From contig NW_024037374.1 of NCBI RefSeq assembly GCF_015832195.1, positions 3,511,331 through 3,575,330 on the forward strand: a stretch of DNA of 64,000 nucleotides, written 5' to 3'. This stretch comes from Motacilla alba alba (taxonomy: Eukaryota > Chordata > Aves > Passeriformes > Motacillidae). Positions 43,033-53,385 of the stretch are shown here, piece by piece (position 1 is the stretch's first letter; each line of letters begins with the position of its first letter). The position numbers and the translations under genes are program-made. The notes beneath the pieces are model-generated. The model was not told the origin of the DNA. It worked only from the letters and a program-made list of their open reading frames with translations, and did not search any database.

Positions 43033-45711
43033 TCAATTGTTGTCTGATGAGATGTCTGCAGCGTTATCGTCTGCCTTCGCCTGCGTGCTTTCTTCTTTGC
43101 TCCTTGAGTCTGTGTCCACTTTTGTCTGCGTCCGGTAAGGTTTCACGTGCCTTGCTGACACCCACTTCAGCCCTCGCCCTGTGGAGACACAAGCGAAACC
43201 CTTGCCCCAAGTGATTAATGTGAATGGGCCTTCGATTTGTCCTGTCTCTGGGTTTCGGATCAAAACTAAAGGATTCTCCCTTAGTTTTGCTTGTGTGCTG
43301 TTCGTGAAATGCCTGACAATTGGTGGAGTGGGCTCTGAGAAGGAACCATTTAAAAAATTCAACACATACAGAGCTTTGTTCAACCACATGTAAGGTGTTG
43401 CACCTGCCTCTCCCCTTTTTTGTTTAACCAAAAGGGATTTCAGGGTGTGATGTGTTCTTTCAATGATTGCTTGACCTGTGGGAGAATAGGGAATGCCGAA
43501 AGTGTGTCTGACTCCCCATTTTTTTAAGAATTTGTCAAGCACCTTACCTGTGTAAGTTGGTCCGTTATCTGTTTTTATTTCTTGTGGCACCCCTAATGAT
43601 GCAAATGCTTGTAAAAAGTGTCTGCAGGCATGTTCTGCGGTTTCCCCTGTATGTAATGATGCGAAGATTGCCCCTGAAAATGTATCAACTGAAACATGGA
43701 TATTTTTGAGTCTACCAAAAGATGGGTATTTTGTGACGTCTGATTGCCACAGCTGAAGACTTTTCAATCCTCTTGGATTGACTGCTCCTGTGGATGCAGG
43801 TGGCTGCACAAGCTGACAATCTGGACAAGCACTGATGATCTCTTTCGCTTGGCTTTTTGAAAGGCGAAAGGATTCCATCAATGCCTGTGCATTTTGATGG
43901 AAAAATGCATGGCTCAATCTTGCTTGTTCAAAAATGTCTGGTAATGTCTGTGAGATGGGCATTGTGAGTTTGTCTGCACGAGCGTTCCCCTCTGCTAAAA
44001 ACCCTGGAAGTGAGGAATGTGCTCTGATGTGTGTAACAAAGTATTTGTGCTCTCTGTTTTCTAGGATTGATCTCATACATGATAAATATGAATATAAAAT
44101 GTCATTGTCTGTGTGCTTTAAAAGTGATCCCTCCAATCGTTTGACCACATTTGCAACATATGCTGAATCTGTGATCAGATTGAGAGGCTCCTGAAATAAT
44201 TGAAAAACCCTGACTACTGCTGCCAATTCCACAATTTGTGGTGAACCCTGTACTGTTTTGATGTCTGATTCCCATTTCCCTGTTTTTGTGTTTTGCCATG
44301 TGATCACTGATTTGTGAGTTTTCCCTGAACCATCAGTGAACACTGTCACCCCTTCCACCGGTTCCTGACTTACTTTTGGTTTTTCCCTGAAACTTATCTT
44401 TGCATTTAACATTCTGTGAGCTGGAAAGTGAATTGTACAAATTCCTGGGTACCCTAACAACGTGATTGACAAATCCTGTGATTTTTGCATTGCCCACTCA
44501 AAATATTTTTTCTTCAAAGGTAAGTGAATGATTGAAAAGTCTCTGCCTGACATTGTCAGCAACCTTGTTCTTGCCTTGATGATGATCTGAGTCATCATCT
44601 CCAGATCTGTGAGGATTGTTTTCGAGGGCCTGTAAGCTAAAAAAACCCACTCTATCATTAAAAGAGGATCCCTTTGAGATGAATCCCATTGAAAAATCAA
44701 CCCATACAGTTGTACTGTTTCCCCCAGCACTGCCAAATGGAAAGGCAGTGATTTGACAAAGCGATGTGCTTGTCTCTGCTGGATCATTTTTGTGATCTTT
44801 TCAAGATCTCTCTGCGCTTCAGGTGTAAGAGTCCTGGGAGATTTGATGTTGTTGTCCCCTCTCAAAAGGTCGAGCAATGATGAAATGTCATCATTGGTGA
44901 TTCCCAAGATTGGTCTCATCCAGTTGATCTCCCCCAAAAGCTGTTGCAAGTCCTGCAGATTGGTGACCTGTGTGTTGATTTCCAGTTTCTGTGGCCTTAT
45001 TGTTTGCTTTGTGATCTTCCACCCTAGATATTTCCAAGGTGCAATTTCTTGTATTTTTGAGACACTGATCTCCAGTCCTGCTTTTTGCACCTCTGTGATC
45101 ACACAGTCACGGACTTTTTGCACCTCCTGTTTTGTTGGTGCTGCAGTCAACAAATCATCCATATAATGAATGATTTTTGCTCCTGGATGTTTCTCCCGCG
45201 CTGGACGCAAAGCTTGAGCCACATACCATTGACAGATAGTCGGAGAATTTTTTAGACCTTGTGGAAGAACAGTCCAATGGTACCTTTGCAGGGGTTCCTC
45301 CCTGTTGATGCTTGGGACGGAAAATGCAAAACGTGGAGCATCATCTGGATGCAGTGGAATGCTGAAGAAACAGTCCTTGAGATCAATGATCACAAGCGAC
45401 CAATCTCTCGGGATCATTGAGAGAGATGGAAGTCCCAGCTGGAGTGGTCCCATGTCTTCAATGACCTCATTGATCCTTCTGAGATCATGAAGCAGTCTCC
45501 AAGATCCTGAAGTTTTCTTGTGAATGACGAACACTGGGGAATTCCATGGGCTGTTTGTTGGTTTGATGTGTCCCTTTTGCAGCTGTTCTTTGACTAAATT
45601 CTTCAATGCACTCAATTTCTTCCGCTCAAGGGGCCACTGATCCACCCAAACGGGATCATTTGTTTTCCAAGTCAACTTCAGAGTGGTGAGTGCCACAGTG
45701 ACCCCTGTTAA
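43033..45711 (-). CDS. pol: Retroviral pol: RT, RNase H, integrase (open)
   Basis: An open frame of about 890 codons after the frameshift site; counting from the frame's first Met at 45762 it has 909. Reverse transcriptase shows the motif A Asp (about 127), Leu-Pro-Gln-Gly (166-169) and Tyr-Met-Asp-Asp (200-203). RNase H keeps its acidic residues at about 477, 512, 532 and 597. Integrase has His618, His622, Cys646 and Cys649 for zinc and the Asp675, Asp732, Glu768 triad with the normal 35-residue gap. All catalytic residues I looked for are present and no stop or frameshift was seen. The enzyme copies viral RNA into DNA and inserts it. Expression as Gag-Pro-Pol needs two -1 shifts and an intact gag, which this copy lacks. 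Confidence 0.92.
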   Translation of the reverse strand, partial: LTGVTVALTTLKLTWKTNDPVWVDQWPLERKKLSALKNLVKEQLQKGHIKPTNSPWNSPVFVIHKKTSGSWRLLHDLRRINEVIEDMGPLQLGLPSLSMIPRDWSLVIIDLKDCFFSIPLHPDDAPRFAFSVPSINREEPLQRYHWTVLPQGLKNSPTICQWYVAQALRPAREKHPGAKIIHYMDDLLTAAPTKQEVQKVRDCVITEVQKAGLEISVSKIQEIAPWKYLGWKITKQTIRPQKLEINTQVTNLQDLQQLLGEINWMRPILGITNDDISSLLDLLRGDNNIKSPRTLTPEAQRDLEKITKMIQQRQAHRFVKSLPFHLAVLGETVQLYGLIFQWDSSQRDPLLMIEWVFLAYRPSKTILTDLEMMTQIIIKARTRLLTMSGRDFSIIHLPLKKKYFEWAMQKSQDLSITLLGYPGICTIHFPAHRMLNAKISFREKPKVSQEPVEGVTVFTDGSGKTHKSVITWQNTKTGKWESDIKTVQGSPQIVELAAVVRVFQLFQEPLNLITDSAYVANVVKRLEGSLLKHTDNDILYSYLSCMRSILENREHKYFVTHIRAHSSLPGFLAEGNARADKLTMPISQTLPDIFEQARLSHAFFHQNAQALMESFRLSKSQAKEIISACPDCQLVQPPASTGAVNPRGLKSLQLWQSDVTKYPSFGRLKNIHVSVDTFSGAIFASLHTGETAEHACRHFLQAFASLGVPQEIKTDNGPTYTGKVLDKFLKKWGVRHTFGIPYSPTGQAIIERTHHTLKSLLVKQKRGEAGATPYMWLNKALYVLNFLNGSFSEPTPPIVRHFTNSTQAKLRENPLVLIRNPETGQIEGPFTLITWGKGFACVSTGRGLKWVSARHVKPYRTQTKVDTDSRSKEESTQAKADDNAADISSDNN

Positions 45712-46552
45712 AAATCCAATTCCAGTTTCAGTCCCCACTGTGCCAAGAGGTCCCTTCCCCAAACTGTGATGGGCCTCTGCACGATGAAAGGACGGATGAT
45801 TGCCGTTTTTCCCCCTGGACCCGTGACAACGATTGCGTTCTCACTCTGCGTGCATAGGGAACTTCCCCCTATGCCTGTGAGAGAACCCAAAGGTGCAACC
45901 AAGTCCCATTCCCGGGGCCAAAAGACGTATGAGATGACTGTGACGTCTGCCCCTGTGTCGAGCATCCCTGTGATGACAATTGTTTTCTCATTACAAGTCA
46001 ACTGACAGGTAACAATTGGTCGATCTCGGCTCAAATGTTTCACCCAGGATGCATGTATTTCCACTTGGTCACCAGAAAAAGAGTCCTGTTTGTTAAACAC
46101 TGGCATGATCTGCTCTTCTGCATGGGATGGCAAAGCCATGGCCTGGGCTATCGGTGTATTTTTTGGAATTGTCAAGGGTGGTCGAAGAGCTTTTGCCGTG
46201 ACCATCAGCTCCTCTTTGCAGTTTGCCGAAACCATGGATGGATAAACAACAAGTCCAAGGATGCTGCTCCTGTCTCTGGCCATTATCAAAAACTCCTGTC
46301 TTTTCCAAGAAGTCCCAGTGACACCCGTGGGTATCATCGCATGACTGTCATCCAAAAGACATGTCAATTTGGAGGCTGCCAACACGCACTGGAAGCCGGG
46401 TGGTACCAAGTCTGGGTCGCTGGGGATCCTGGAGATTGCTCTGCTGAGTGGTTCTGTTTGCTGTTCCCCGATGATTTTCCCTGCTGACTTTGTGTCACCG
46501 CCATTATTTGTGTCGGAGCACGCTGACGATGATTCGCGCTCTTTTTCCCGTT
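45708..46552 (-). CDS. pro: Retroviral pro: dUTPase-like domain and protease
   Basis: Entered from gag by the -1 shift at 46550-46556 and open to TAA 45708. The first half carries a dUTPase-like domain (Pro-Thr-Gly-Val-Thr-Gly, Arg-Ser-Ser-Ile-Leu-Gly-Leu, Ile-Ala-Gln-Ala), though the catalytic Asp/Tyr region (Tyr-Pro-Ser-Met-Val-Ser) looks altered from the usual Gly-Val-Ile-Asp form. The second half is the aspartic protease with Leu-Asp-Thr-Gly-Ala-Asp (about 45990) and the C-terminal Trp-Gly-Arg-Asp-Leu-Leu. A dUTPase fused ahead of the protease is characteristic of betaretroviruses. No stops. Confidence 0.85.
45711..45717 (-). other. Pro-pol -1 frameshift heptamer
   Basis: GGATTTT read leftward, in the phase G GAT TTT of pro, with the pro stop TAA as the next codon (45710-45708). 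Slipping back one base enters the pol frame. It resembles the GGATTTA site of mouse mammary tumour virus pro-pol. Confidence 0.75.
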
Positions 46553-49500
46553 TCCCGAATGTGGTAAAGGTCTCCCGTTCACATCTGTCTGTGAACGACA
46601 CTCACTCGCAAGGTGTCTCCCTCTCCTGCATCGAGGACAAAGGTCTGGTGGTTTGTTGGGTTTTGCGATTTGTGGGCAATTTCTTTTAATATGTCCTTGT
46701 GCCCCACACCCAAAGCACTGTCTTCCTGTATTGTTGCTGTTTCTCGTATAATTTGCAAGAGCTTCCTTGACACTCTTCTCAATCCGCTCTCCCAACTGCT
46801 CCTCCATGATGGATGCAACGTGCTGTGGAGTCCCCACCTTGCTGCATGCCTCTATCATGTCTGCCAAGGTGGCCTGGTGCGGCATCATGCTGATGATTCG
46901 CCTGCATTCTGGGTTGGCATTGGAAAACGCGAGGCTTTTGAGCAGGTGTGGTTTCGCCCCCTCATCGATCACTTGTTGATCCACCGCCTGGGAAAGACGA
47001 TCCACGAACGAGGAGAATGGCTCCAAAGGACCCTGCTTGATCTCTGTGTAGATGCTGTCCTGGACTCCTGCCGGAGCAATCTGTAGGATTGCTCTCCGTG
47101 CCGCCTCCTTGATGTCACCGAGCACGTTCCGTGGAAGCCTCACCGCCTGTTGAGTCGGGTCGTCCTCAGGAGGATCACCAGCAAGCTGCACCACGGTGAG
47201 GTTCGCATTTGGTCCGCCCTGGTATCTGGCTCTCAGCTCCTCCAGGGATCTCCTCCATGCTTTCTGCCACACGAGAGCTTGGGCGTCTGAAAGAACTGAT
47301 GTTGCAAGATATTTAAGATCATAAGGTGTTAAATCGTACATACCAAAAATGCTCTTCAACATCTGTTTGAAGTACGGTGATGACAACCCGTTGTCTCGGA
47401 CGGCTTTGGCTAGATCCTTGATCGCGCCACGATCCAGGCGTTCCCACCTCGGGTTTTGGCCCTGAGCGTCATAGTTCACTGGCATCATGATGTTTCCCGA
47501 GCCCTGTAATAAACCTTTCTCCTTTTCCAATTCTGCTCAAATGTCCTGCCAGTCTAACTTCGCGCTCGGTAAAGATGGAAGTTCTGTGGGTACTTGCCTG
47601 TAGAGTGGAGTCATCTGTTTTGGCTGTTGCTTTGGTGCAGCAGAACTCACCGACACCAACGACATCTGTGGCATCTGCGAAGATGAGGGCTGGGTACTTG
47701 CGGATGAGGATGAAGCATCTGCTGTGGAAGAAAACACACGACTGCCCTGCATAGTTTGGAAAATTTGCGGAAGATGAACCAACAGCTCTGGATGCAGTTC
47801 CAAGGCTGTGTCCAAATACCGTAAAAGGAATTTGACAACCCCTTTTGATATTAAAATTGATTCTCCCTGACCCGAAGAATCAGCAGACCTTGACGTTGGA
47901 ATTGTCCAGAGTGGAACACCCTCTGAAGCGGTGATACGTACAGTATCATCCTGTCGCTGTGCCTCAGCAGTAGTGCTCTGAGTCTCATGCTGTTCTGGAA
48001 TCAGCGGAGATTCCTGTTGTCGTGCAGGTGTCGTGTTCTTCTTCATCCTGGGTTTCTTTTTATATTGAACTGGAAAAAATTGCTGTAACGTTACAGTCCC
48101 ACCAGTAGCTTGACCAACCGGGTCCGGTAAAACCTGTTGCAATGTTGTGGTTCCACTACTGGGTGACGCTGCCTTTTGACCAGCTGCGGTCGGCACTGCA
48201 AAAGACTCTGATGTTTGTTCCCCTATTTGTATGTCTACTAAATCTTTGAGCATTTCTTCCAATAACTGATTCACATTTGCAAACCCTGTAATCTGAGAAA
48301 TCGACTCTTGTTGTATCATCTGTTTTAACTTTGCAATGTCTGAGGCTGGCTGGGATTGGTTGTGGGCATGGGCTGGCTGTGTGTGTGTCGATTGCCATGG
48401 GAATGGAGGAGGGGCCGCGCCCTGGGAAGCGTCTGCACCCTGGACACGCCCCATCCCTGCCTGCGTCATCATGGGGGTGTGGACGCTCCCGCCCCGACCC
48501 CGACCACGCCTCCTCCTCGCTCGCCCCGGCGCAGCCGCGGTCTCGGAAGCGCTCCCGTCCTCCCACTGACTGACGTCACCACCGTCCCGATCCCATTCCG
48601 GCTCGGATGTCTCCGCCCCGCTCTGCCCCTCAGAGGGACACGCCTCTCCTGGCTTTGAGCCAACGCCCGCAACCCGAGTGCGCAACCTCCGTCCCGTCCG
48701 TGTCCGTTTCGTGTCAGCGACACGCGAGGCGCCCCCCCCAGCGTGGCTTCTAGGTTTCGCTCAACCGACACGCACGCGTGTACTGGCGCTGCCGCCCCTT
48801 GACGAGCATCTGCCGCAGATTTCTGCTCAGTCTCGGTCTGCCCTGCCAGCATCACTGTTGCAGCATGGGAGCGATCCCCCTCTGCCTGCTGGGCTAGCGC
48901 TGCCTCCACGGCCGCGCGGGCCCTCGCCATGGCGCGCGTTACGGGACCCTTGGGACGTACTATCGCCTCACTCGCACCCCCTGCCTCCTCCGCGGTTCCC
49001 TTTGCCCTCACGGTCCCCCCCGCCGCTCCCGCCGGCGCCTCGGGCTGTTGTAAACTGCCCGCCACTGCCACCGCAAGAGACGGCTCCCCCTCCTCCCTGG
49101 GTTTTGCACTCTCGTCTGCACCCTCCCCCAGCAGTGCCGCTGCAGCCCCCCCTGCGGTGAGTGTAGCCTTGGGATGCTCCCATCCCCCTTCCTCACCGAG
49201 GGCGATAGTAACTCCTGGCTGATCTGCGACTGACTGAGGGATTTCTGCGTAAGAGGCTGCCAGAGATTCTGGGGGCTCAAGGGAATCTGAGGAACTCAGG
49301 GAACCTGGGGACCCTGGACGCGATGGAAAATCGTCCCCTTGCTTTTCCACGGGAGGCAGTCCTGCTTCCCCTGGATCTGTGGTGAGGAGAAATGCCCCCT
49401 GCCGCTGACTGGGCAATTCCCCTCCCTCTGCTTCTGCCTGGGCTGTCTGATGTAAAGCGACAGACCCCTTGCCGTGCTGCGAAACTGACTCTAGCATTAT

Positions 49501-49764
49501 TCTTGCTGAAGGCAAAAGTTTCGCGGCAATCTTATCTCTTTTCGTGGCTAGGTGGTACAAGTGCCTATTGATCTCTTGCCAAAAGTGTGACTCAAACAAG
49601 AGATGCGTCTCTGTGTGCGGGTAATTACACCGCACCCACAAAAACAAAGCTTTCAGCTCTTTTGGAGTCATTTCCACAGGATGTGTGGACACCACCCCCT
49701 GTAGGGCTGACAAAATCCGGATTTGTTCCTGGGAGTATGCCCCCCCCCATGTTCTTAATCTCAA
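46364..49764 (-). pseudogene. gag: Retroviral gag with frameshift and in-frame stop
   Basis: Three pieces. 49764 to about 48740 encodes a matrix-like N-terminus and a long Ala/Gly/Glu-rich linker. 48685-47537 continues one frame over, with a very basic Arg-rich stretch and Pro/Gln/Ser-rich sequence. After a TGA at 47539-47537 the same frame runs on to 46364 with capsid, a major homology region (about Gln-Gly-Pro-Leu-Glu-Pro-Phe) and two CCHC knuckles (Cys-Phe-Gly-Cys and Cys-Pro-Arg-Cys types) of nucleocapsid. The first frameshift coincides with an eight-C run at 48732-48739, and the likely start codon region (about 49745-49753) holds a nine-C run, so both lesions may be homopolymer errors. 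The TGA follows GAC-ATT and is a separate lesion. Gag forms the particle shell. Confidence 0.85.
46550..46556 (-). other. Gag-pro -1 frameshift heptamer
   Basis: GGGAAAC read leftward in the phase G GGA AAC of gag, about 190 bases before the gag stop at 46364. Both frames downstream are open and coding-like. The same heptamer serves gag-pro in Mason-Pfizer-type betaretroviruses. Confidence 0.85.
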
Positions 49765-50028
49765 CCGTTCTCACCAAAAGCCAAATCAGCACGAGGTCGG
49801 TCCGGAGATGGTCCTGGTCCCTGTCCAGCAGTTTTCCAGGGAGGAAATCCAGACGCGTGTTTCTGGTTTCACTCGTCTCCGGGCTGCTCTGGAGACAATT
49901 TGTCTTGGTGAAGGTCACAATATCTGTCTGGGCCTCCTTGATTCTTCGCTCCGGAGCCTCAGAGTGTGCCTTTTTGCCAGATTGGGTTTGGAGGTCGTCT
50001 GATGGTTTTATCTCTTAGCTTCAGTCGT
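49765..50028 (-). other. Leader between primer site and gag
   Basis: Untranslated leader of the young provirus, where a splice donor and packaging signal are expected. I could not pick a donor with confidence. Confidence 0.5.
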
Positions 50029-50046
50029 GCCCACCCAGGGACGCCA
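50029..50046 (-). other. Primer binding site, tRNA-Asn
   Basis: On the minus strand TGGCGTCCCTGGGTGGGC starts two bases after the LTR end. It is the exact complement of the 3' end of vertebrate tRNA-Asn (…GCCCACCCAGGGACG plus CCA) as I recall it, an uncommon primer for a betaretrovirus-like element, which usually uses Lys tRNA. Confidence 0.8.
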
Positions 50047-50048
50047 GA

Positions 50049-50713
50049 TGTGGGGTTTCACCCCCGGATTGGGGTGACCCCAAAAGATGGAAAAGTCCCT
50101 CCTCCAACCCGTGCCTTCGAAGAAAGACTCAGTAGACTTCTGTTGTCTGTTCTCAAGGTTGTTTATTGTTGGTTATCTACAAGATTCTTCTCCTGAACTG
50201 CTGTGGCCCGTTCAGCAGCTCAGACAAAGGCACACTGCCCTCCCAGGGGGCTGGTGCCATCTTTTATATCATATATTACGTACTACATGTTTATACTTTT
50301 TCCCCAATACCTACTATCTATATTGAATGGTGACTTTCTACTCTAAACCAATCTGTGAGTGCCAACATCACCAAAGACATGGAGGTTAGGAAGGAGAAAG
50401 AAAGAGGACAGGGCACACCCAAGTCCCTCCATCTTAGATCTCCTGACCCCCATGTACAAAACTTGGACCCCTGCGTACAAGGTTTAAAACCCCCCTGTAC
50501 AGCACTCAGAAATCCTACCCTTTACTTCGTGACTACTTCTACTACAATATCTAAACTTTTGTGACTTCTTGTTCTTCCTGCAAAGTTGGTAAATTGTTCC
50601 ATGGGTCAGATTCAAAGCCACAGGGGTCTCTGGCTGCATGCCAGGGTCTCAGATGCTTTTGACCTGGGTCTGGAACGTCCGAGAATGTCTGTGGGACATT
50701 CTGAGTTCCAACA
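50049..50713 (-). mobile_element. 5' LTR of young betaretrovirus-like provirus
   Basis: 665 bp, collinear with 41057-41721 and ending on the plus strand with GAGTTCCAACA. It contains a frame corresponding to the last 53 codons of env. Its outer neighbour (CTATCC) does not match the outer neighbour of the 3' LTR (GGGAA), so there is no target duplication. Confidence 0.95.
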
Positions 50714-51181
50714 CTATCCCAGCCCAGCAGTGGCTGCCAGGCCCTGGCACAGCACAGGCAATGCTCCACAGCCCCCTCTGCAGCCCCCAGCCCAGCTCCT
50801 GAGGGACCAAATGAGCCCAAGGCCCACCTGGGGGAAGGGCCCAGGAAGACCAAGGGGTATTGAAGGCTGACCACAAAGCAAGCACACATCTTGACCCTAC
50901 CTCCTCTTGGAATTTCTATCTGAACACCGCTGGAATCCAGGAGTTGGTAGCTGTGTGTGTTCTTCTCTGTACCTTTTTTTACTTTCTCTCTTTCTGTGTC
51001 TTCTTCTTCCATTTCTGTGCTCCTCTAAATTTTGATTAACATTAAATTGAACAGGCTTAGAGTTTGTGAAGTTGAATGGGCCAAGTCAATGCTTTGAGAA
51101 GTGTTTTTTGTTGATTTGTCTGTCGTAGTTTGACATGAGAAGAATTTTTAAAAGTAATACATAACTTTTTGTGTAAAACCT
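50714..51181 (+). repeat. Palindrome, left arm
   Basis: Reads as the reverse complement of 51678-52153, with roughly 90 percent agreement by eye from CTATCCCAGCCCAGCAGTG to the AACTTTTTGTGTAA block. The left arm starts at the first base after the provirus LTR. Confidence 0.9.
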
Positions 51182-51677
51182 GACCTGCTGGCAACTTGTG
51201 GTGAAAGTTGTGGTTGGGTTGTGTTAGGATTGGTTTTATGGTTGGTTTTTGTGGGTTTTGTGTTTAGTTTTAGTTGTAGGGTTATTTTGTGTGGGTTCTA
51301 GGCTTTAGGGGTTTTAGTTTGAGTTGTGTTGGGGGGAGGGGTCTTGATGGTAAGATTTTAATAGCTGTGGCTAGCTTTATTCTGGTTGGGGTTTTGTAGC
51401 CTCTTTTGTTTTCCTGTTTGGTAGTTGTTGGGGTTTGGTTTGGTTTGAATGGAGCAAATGAGAGGGGGCCACCCTGGGAAGGAGGGAAGGGGCTCAGCCC
51501 AAGGCAGGGTTGCTTGGTTTGGTTTGGTTTGGTTTGGTTTGGTTTGGTTGAGATTGGGTCTGGGGCCGGAGCCGCTACTTCTTTGTTGACTGGAGAAGAA
51601 AGAGGAGGTTCCTAGGTTTTTCGTCTTTAACATCTGTGTTTCAGAGAGGCGTGTTCGGCATCTTAGTGGTTTAACAG
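51182..51677. other. Palindrome spacer with GGTTT repeat
   Basis: G/T-rich on the plus strand (GGTTGGTTTTTGTGGGTTTTGTG) and including a (GGTTT)n run at about 51511-51549. No gene. Confidence 0.8.
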
Positions 51678-52153
51678 ATTGTCAGTTACACAAAAAGTTG
51701 TGTATTACTTTTTAAAGTTCTTCTAATGTCAAACTACAACAGACTTTCAATAAACAAGAAAAAATCCTCAAAGCATTGACTTGGCTCATTCTACTTTACA
51801 AGCTCTAAGCCTGTTAAATTCAATTCAATTATAATCAAAATTTGCAGGAGCACAGAAAAAGAAGAAGACGCAGAAATAGAAAGTCAAAAAAGATACAGAG
51901 AAGCACACACACAGCTACCAACTCCTGGATTTCAGCAGTGTTCAGATGGAAATTCCAAGAGGAGGAAGGGTAAAGATGTGTGCTTGCCTCGTGTGCAGCC
52001 TTCAATACCCTTTGGCCTTCCTGGGCCCTTCCCCCAGGCGGGGCTTGGCGTCATTTGGTCCCTCAGGAGCTGGGCTGGGGGCTGCAGAGGTGGCTGTGGA
52101 GCATTGCCTGTGCTGTGCCAGGGCCTGGCAGACACTGCTGGGCTGGGATAGAG
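51678..52153 (-). repeat. Palindrome, right arm
   Basis: Partner of 50714-51181. With a ~500-base spacer the arms can fold into a long hairpin. After it, 52154-52254 is short single-copy sequence. Confidence 0.9.
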
Positions 52154-52254
52154 GCTCTGGGGGGATTGGGGTTCCAGAGCAGGGCAGTGCTGGGCTTCCA
52201 GAGCAGGGCATAGCTGGACCTGCCCCTTCCTCCCCCACACACAAAATGTTTTGA

Positions 52255-52675
52255 TCCAACAATCTCCTCCAGTCTGTTACAGTAGGCAATGCTGGAGGGG
52301 AAATCCCAATTATGGCCATGGGCACCTGGCTGACAAAGACAGTTCTTTTCCATAGGAAGGAAAGCACAGAGCCTTCCCCAGGGTTTTGGGGCCAGACGGA
52401 TAGTGACATTTGTAAAACCACTGCAAGACAGACTTGTCCTGGCAATATTCGTTTGGAGAAGTCCCTGGACATAAGGAAACTGGGAGGTGAAATCACAATT
52501 CTGGCCATTGGTGCCTGGAGGAGAAGGACAGTTCTTTTCCATAGCAAGGAAAGCATGGAGCCTGTGTTTCAGTATTAGATAAGAAGAGACCCTCAACATG
52601 GCAAGGTCAGCTGGACCAGTCAGGCAGTCCATGGGAAGCAAAGCCAGACCTGTTCTGTCTTCCCTTGGTTTTATG
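52255..52675 (-). repeat. S191 satellite, about 2 units
   Basis: Reverse orientation (TTTTCCATAGGAAGGAAAGC, TGGCCATTGGTGCCTGGAGG). Opens the second copy of the 27.45-35.3-kb block. Confidence 0.9.
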
Positions 52676-53385
52676 GGGCCCCATAGTGTCACAATAGTGC
52701 CTTGGATCCATGGGTTCCAGCAGTGTCACAATGGCCTCTGGATTACAAGAAGACCTGCAGTGTCACAATGGACCCTTGGTTCAATGGGGTCCCATAATGT
52801 CACAGTGGTCCCAATGATTTCATGAGGCCTTGCAGTGTCACAATGATCTCCATGGTTTCCTAGGTCCCACAATGACACGTGTCTCCTCTGTTCCATGAGG
52901 CCCACAATGTCACAATGGACCTTCGAACCCTGGGGGTCTCACAGTGTCACAATGGTCTCCTTTGGTTCCACAGTGTCACAATGGACCATTGATTACAGGT
53001 GGCCTCTCTTTGTCACCGTAGAGTTTTGGTTCCATGCAGCCCTGCAGTGTCACAATGAACCCTTGGTTACATGGGGTTCCGCAATGTCACCACGGCCCCT
53101 AGGTTCCATGACAACCCAAACCAAAGTGTCATCATGGTCTCCACAGTTCCATGAGGCTCTGTGGTGTCACAATGAACCGTTGGTTTGATGGAGCCTCCCA
53201 GTGTCACAATGATCCCTGCATTCCATGGAGCCACACAGCATCAGTACAGTCCCCTTGATTCCATGAGGCCCAGCAATGTAACAGTAGTCTCCATGATTCC
53301 ATGAGGCCCCACAGTGTCACAATGGTCCCTTGGTCACACAGGGCCCCACAGTGTCACAATGCTCCTTTGGTTCCATGGGCCCTGT
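52676..53385 (+). repeat. S37 satellite array
   Basis: About 18 units with TGTCACAATGG, shorter than the matching array at 27781-28865. Confidence 0.95.

Noticed and set aside
50551..51012. 153-codon minus-strand gene spanning the 5' LTR edge
   Set aside because: It joins palindrome sequence to the U3 env-tail frame by chance across the provirus boundary; only the U3 part has a retroviral meaning.
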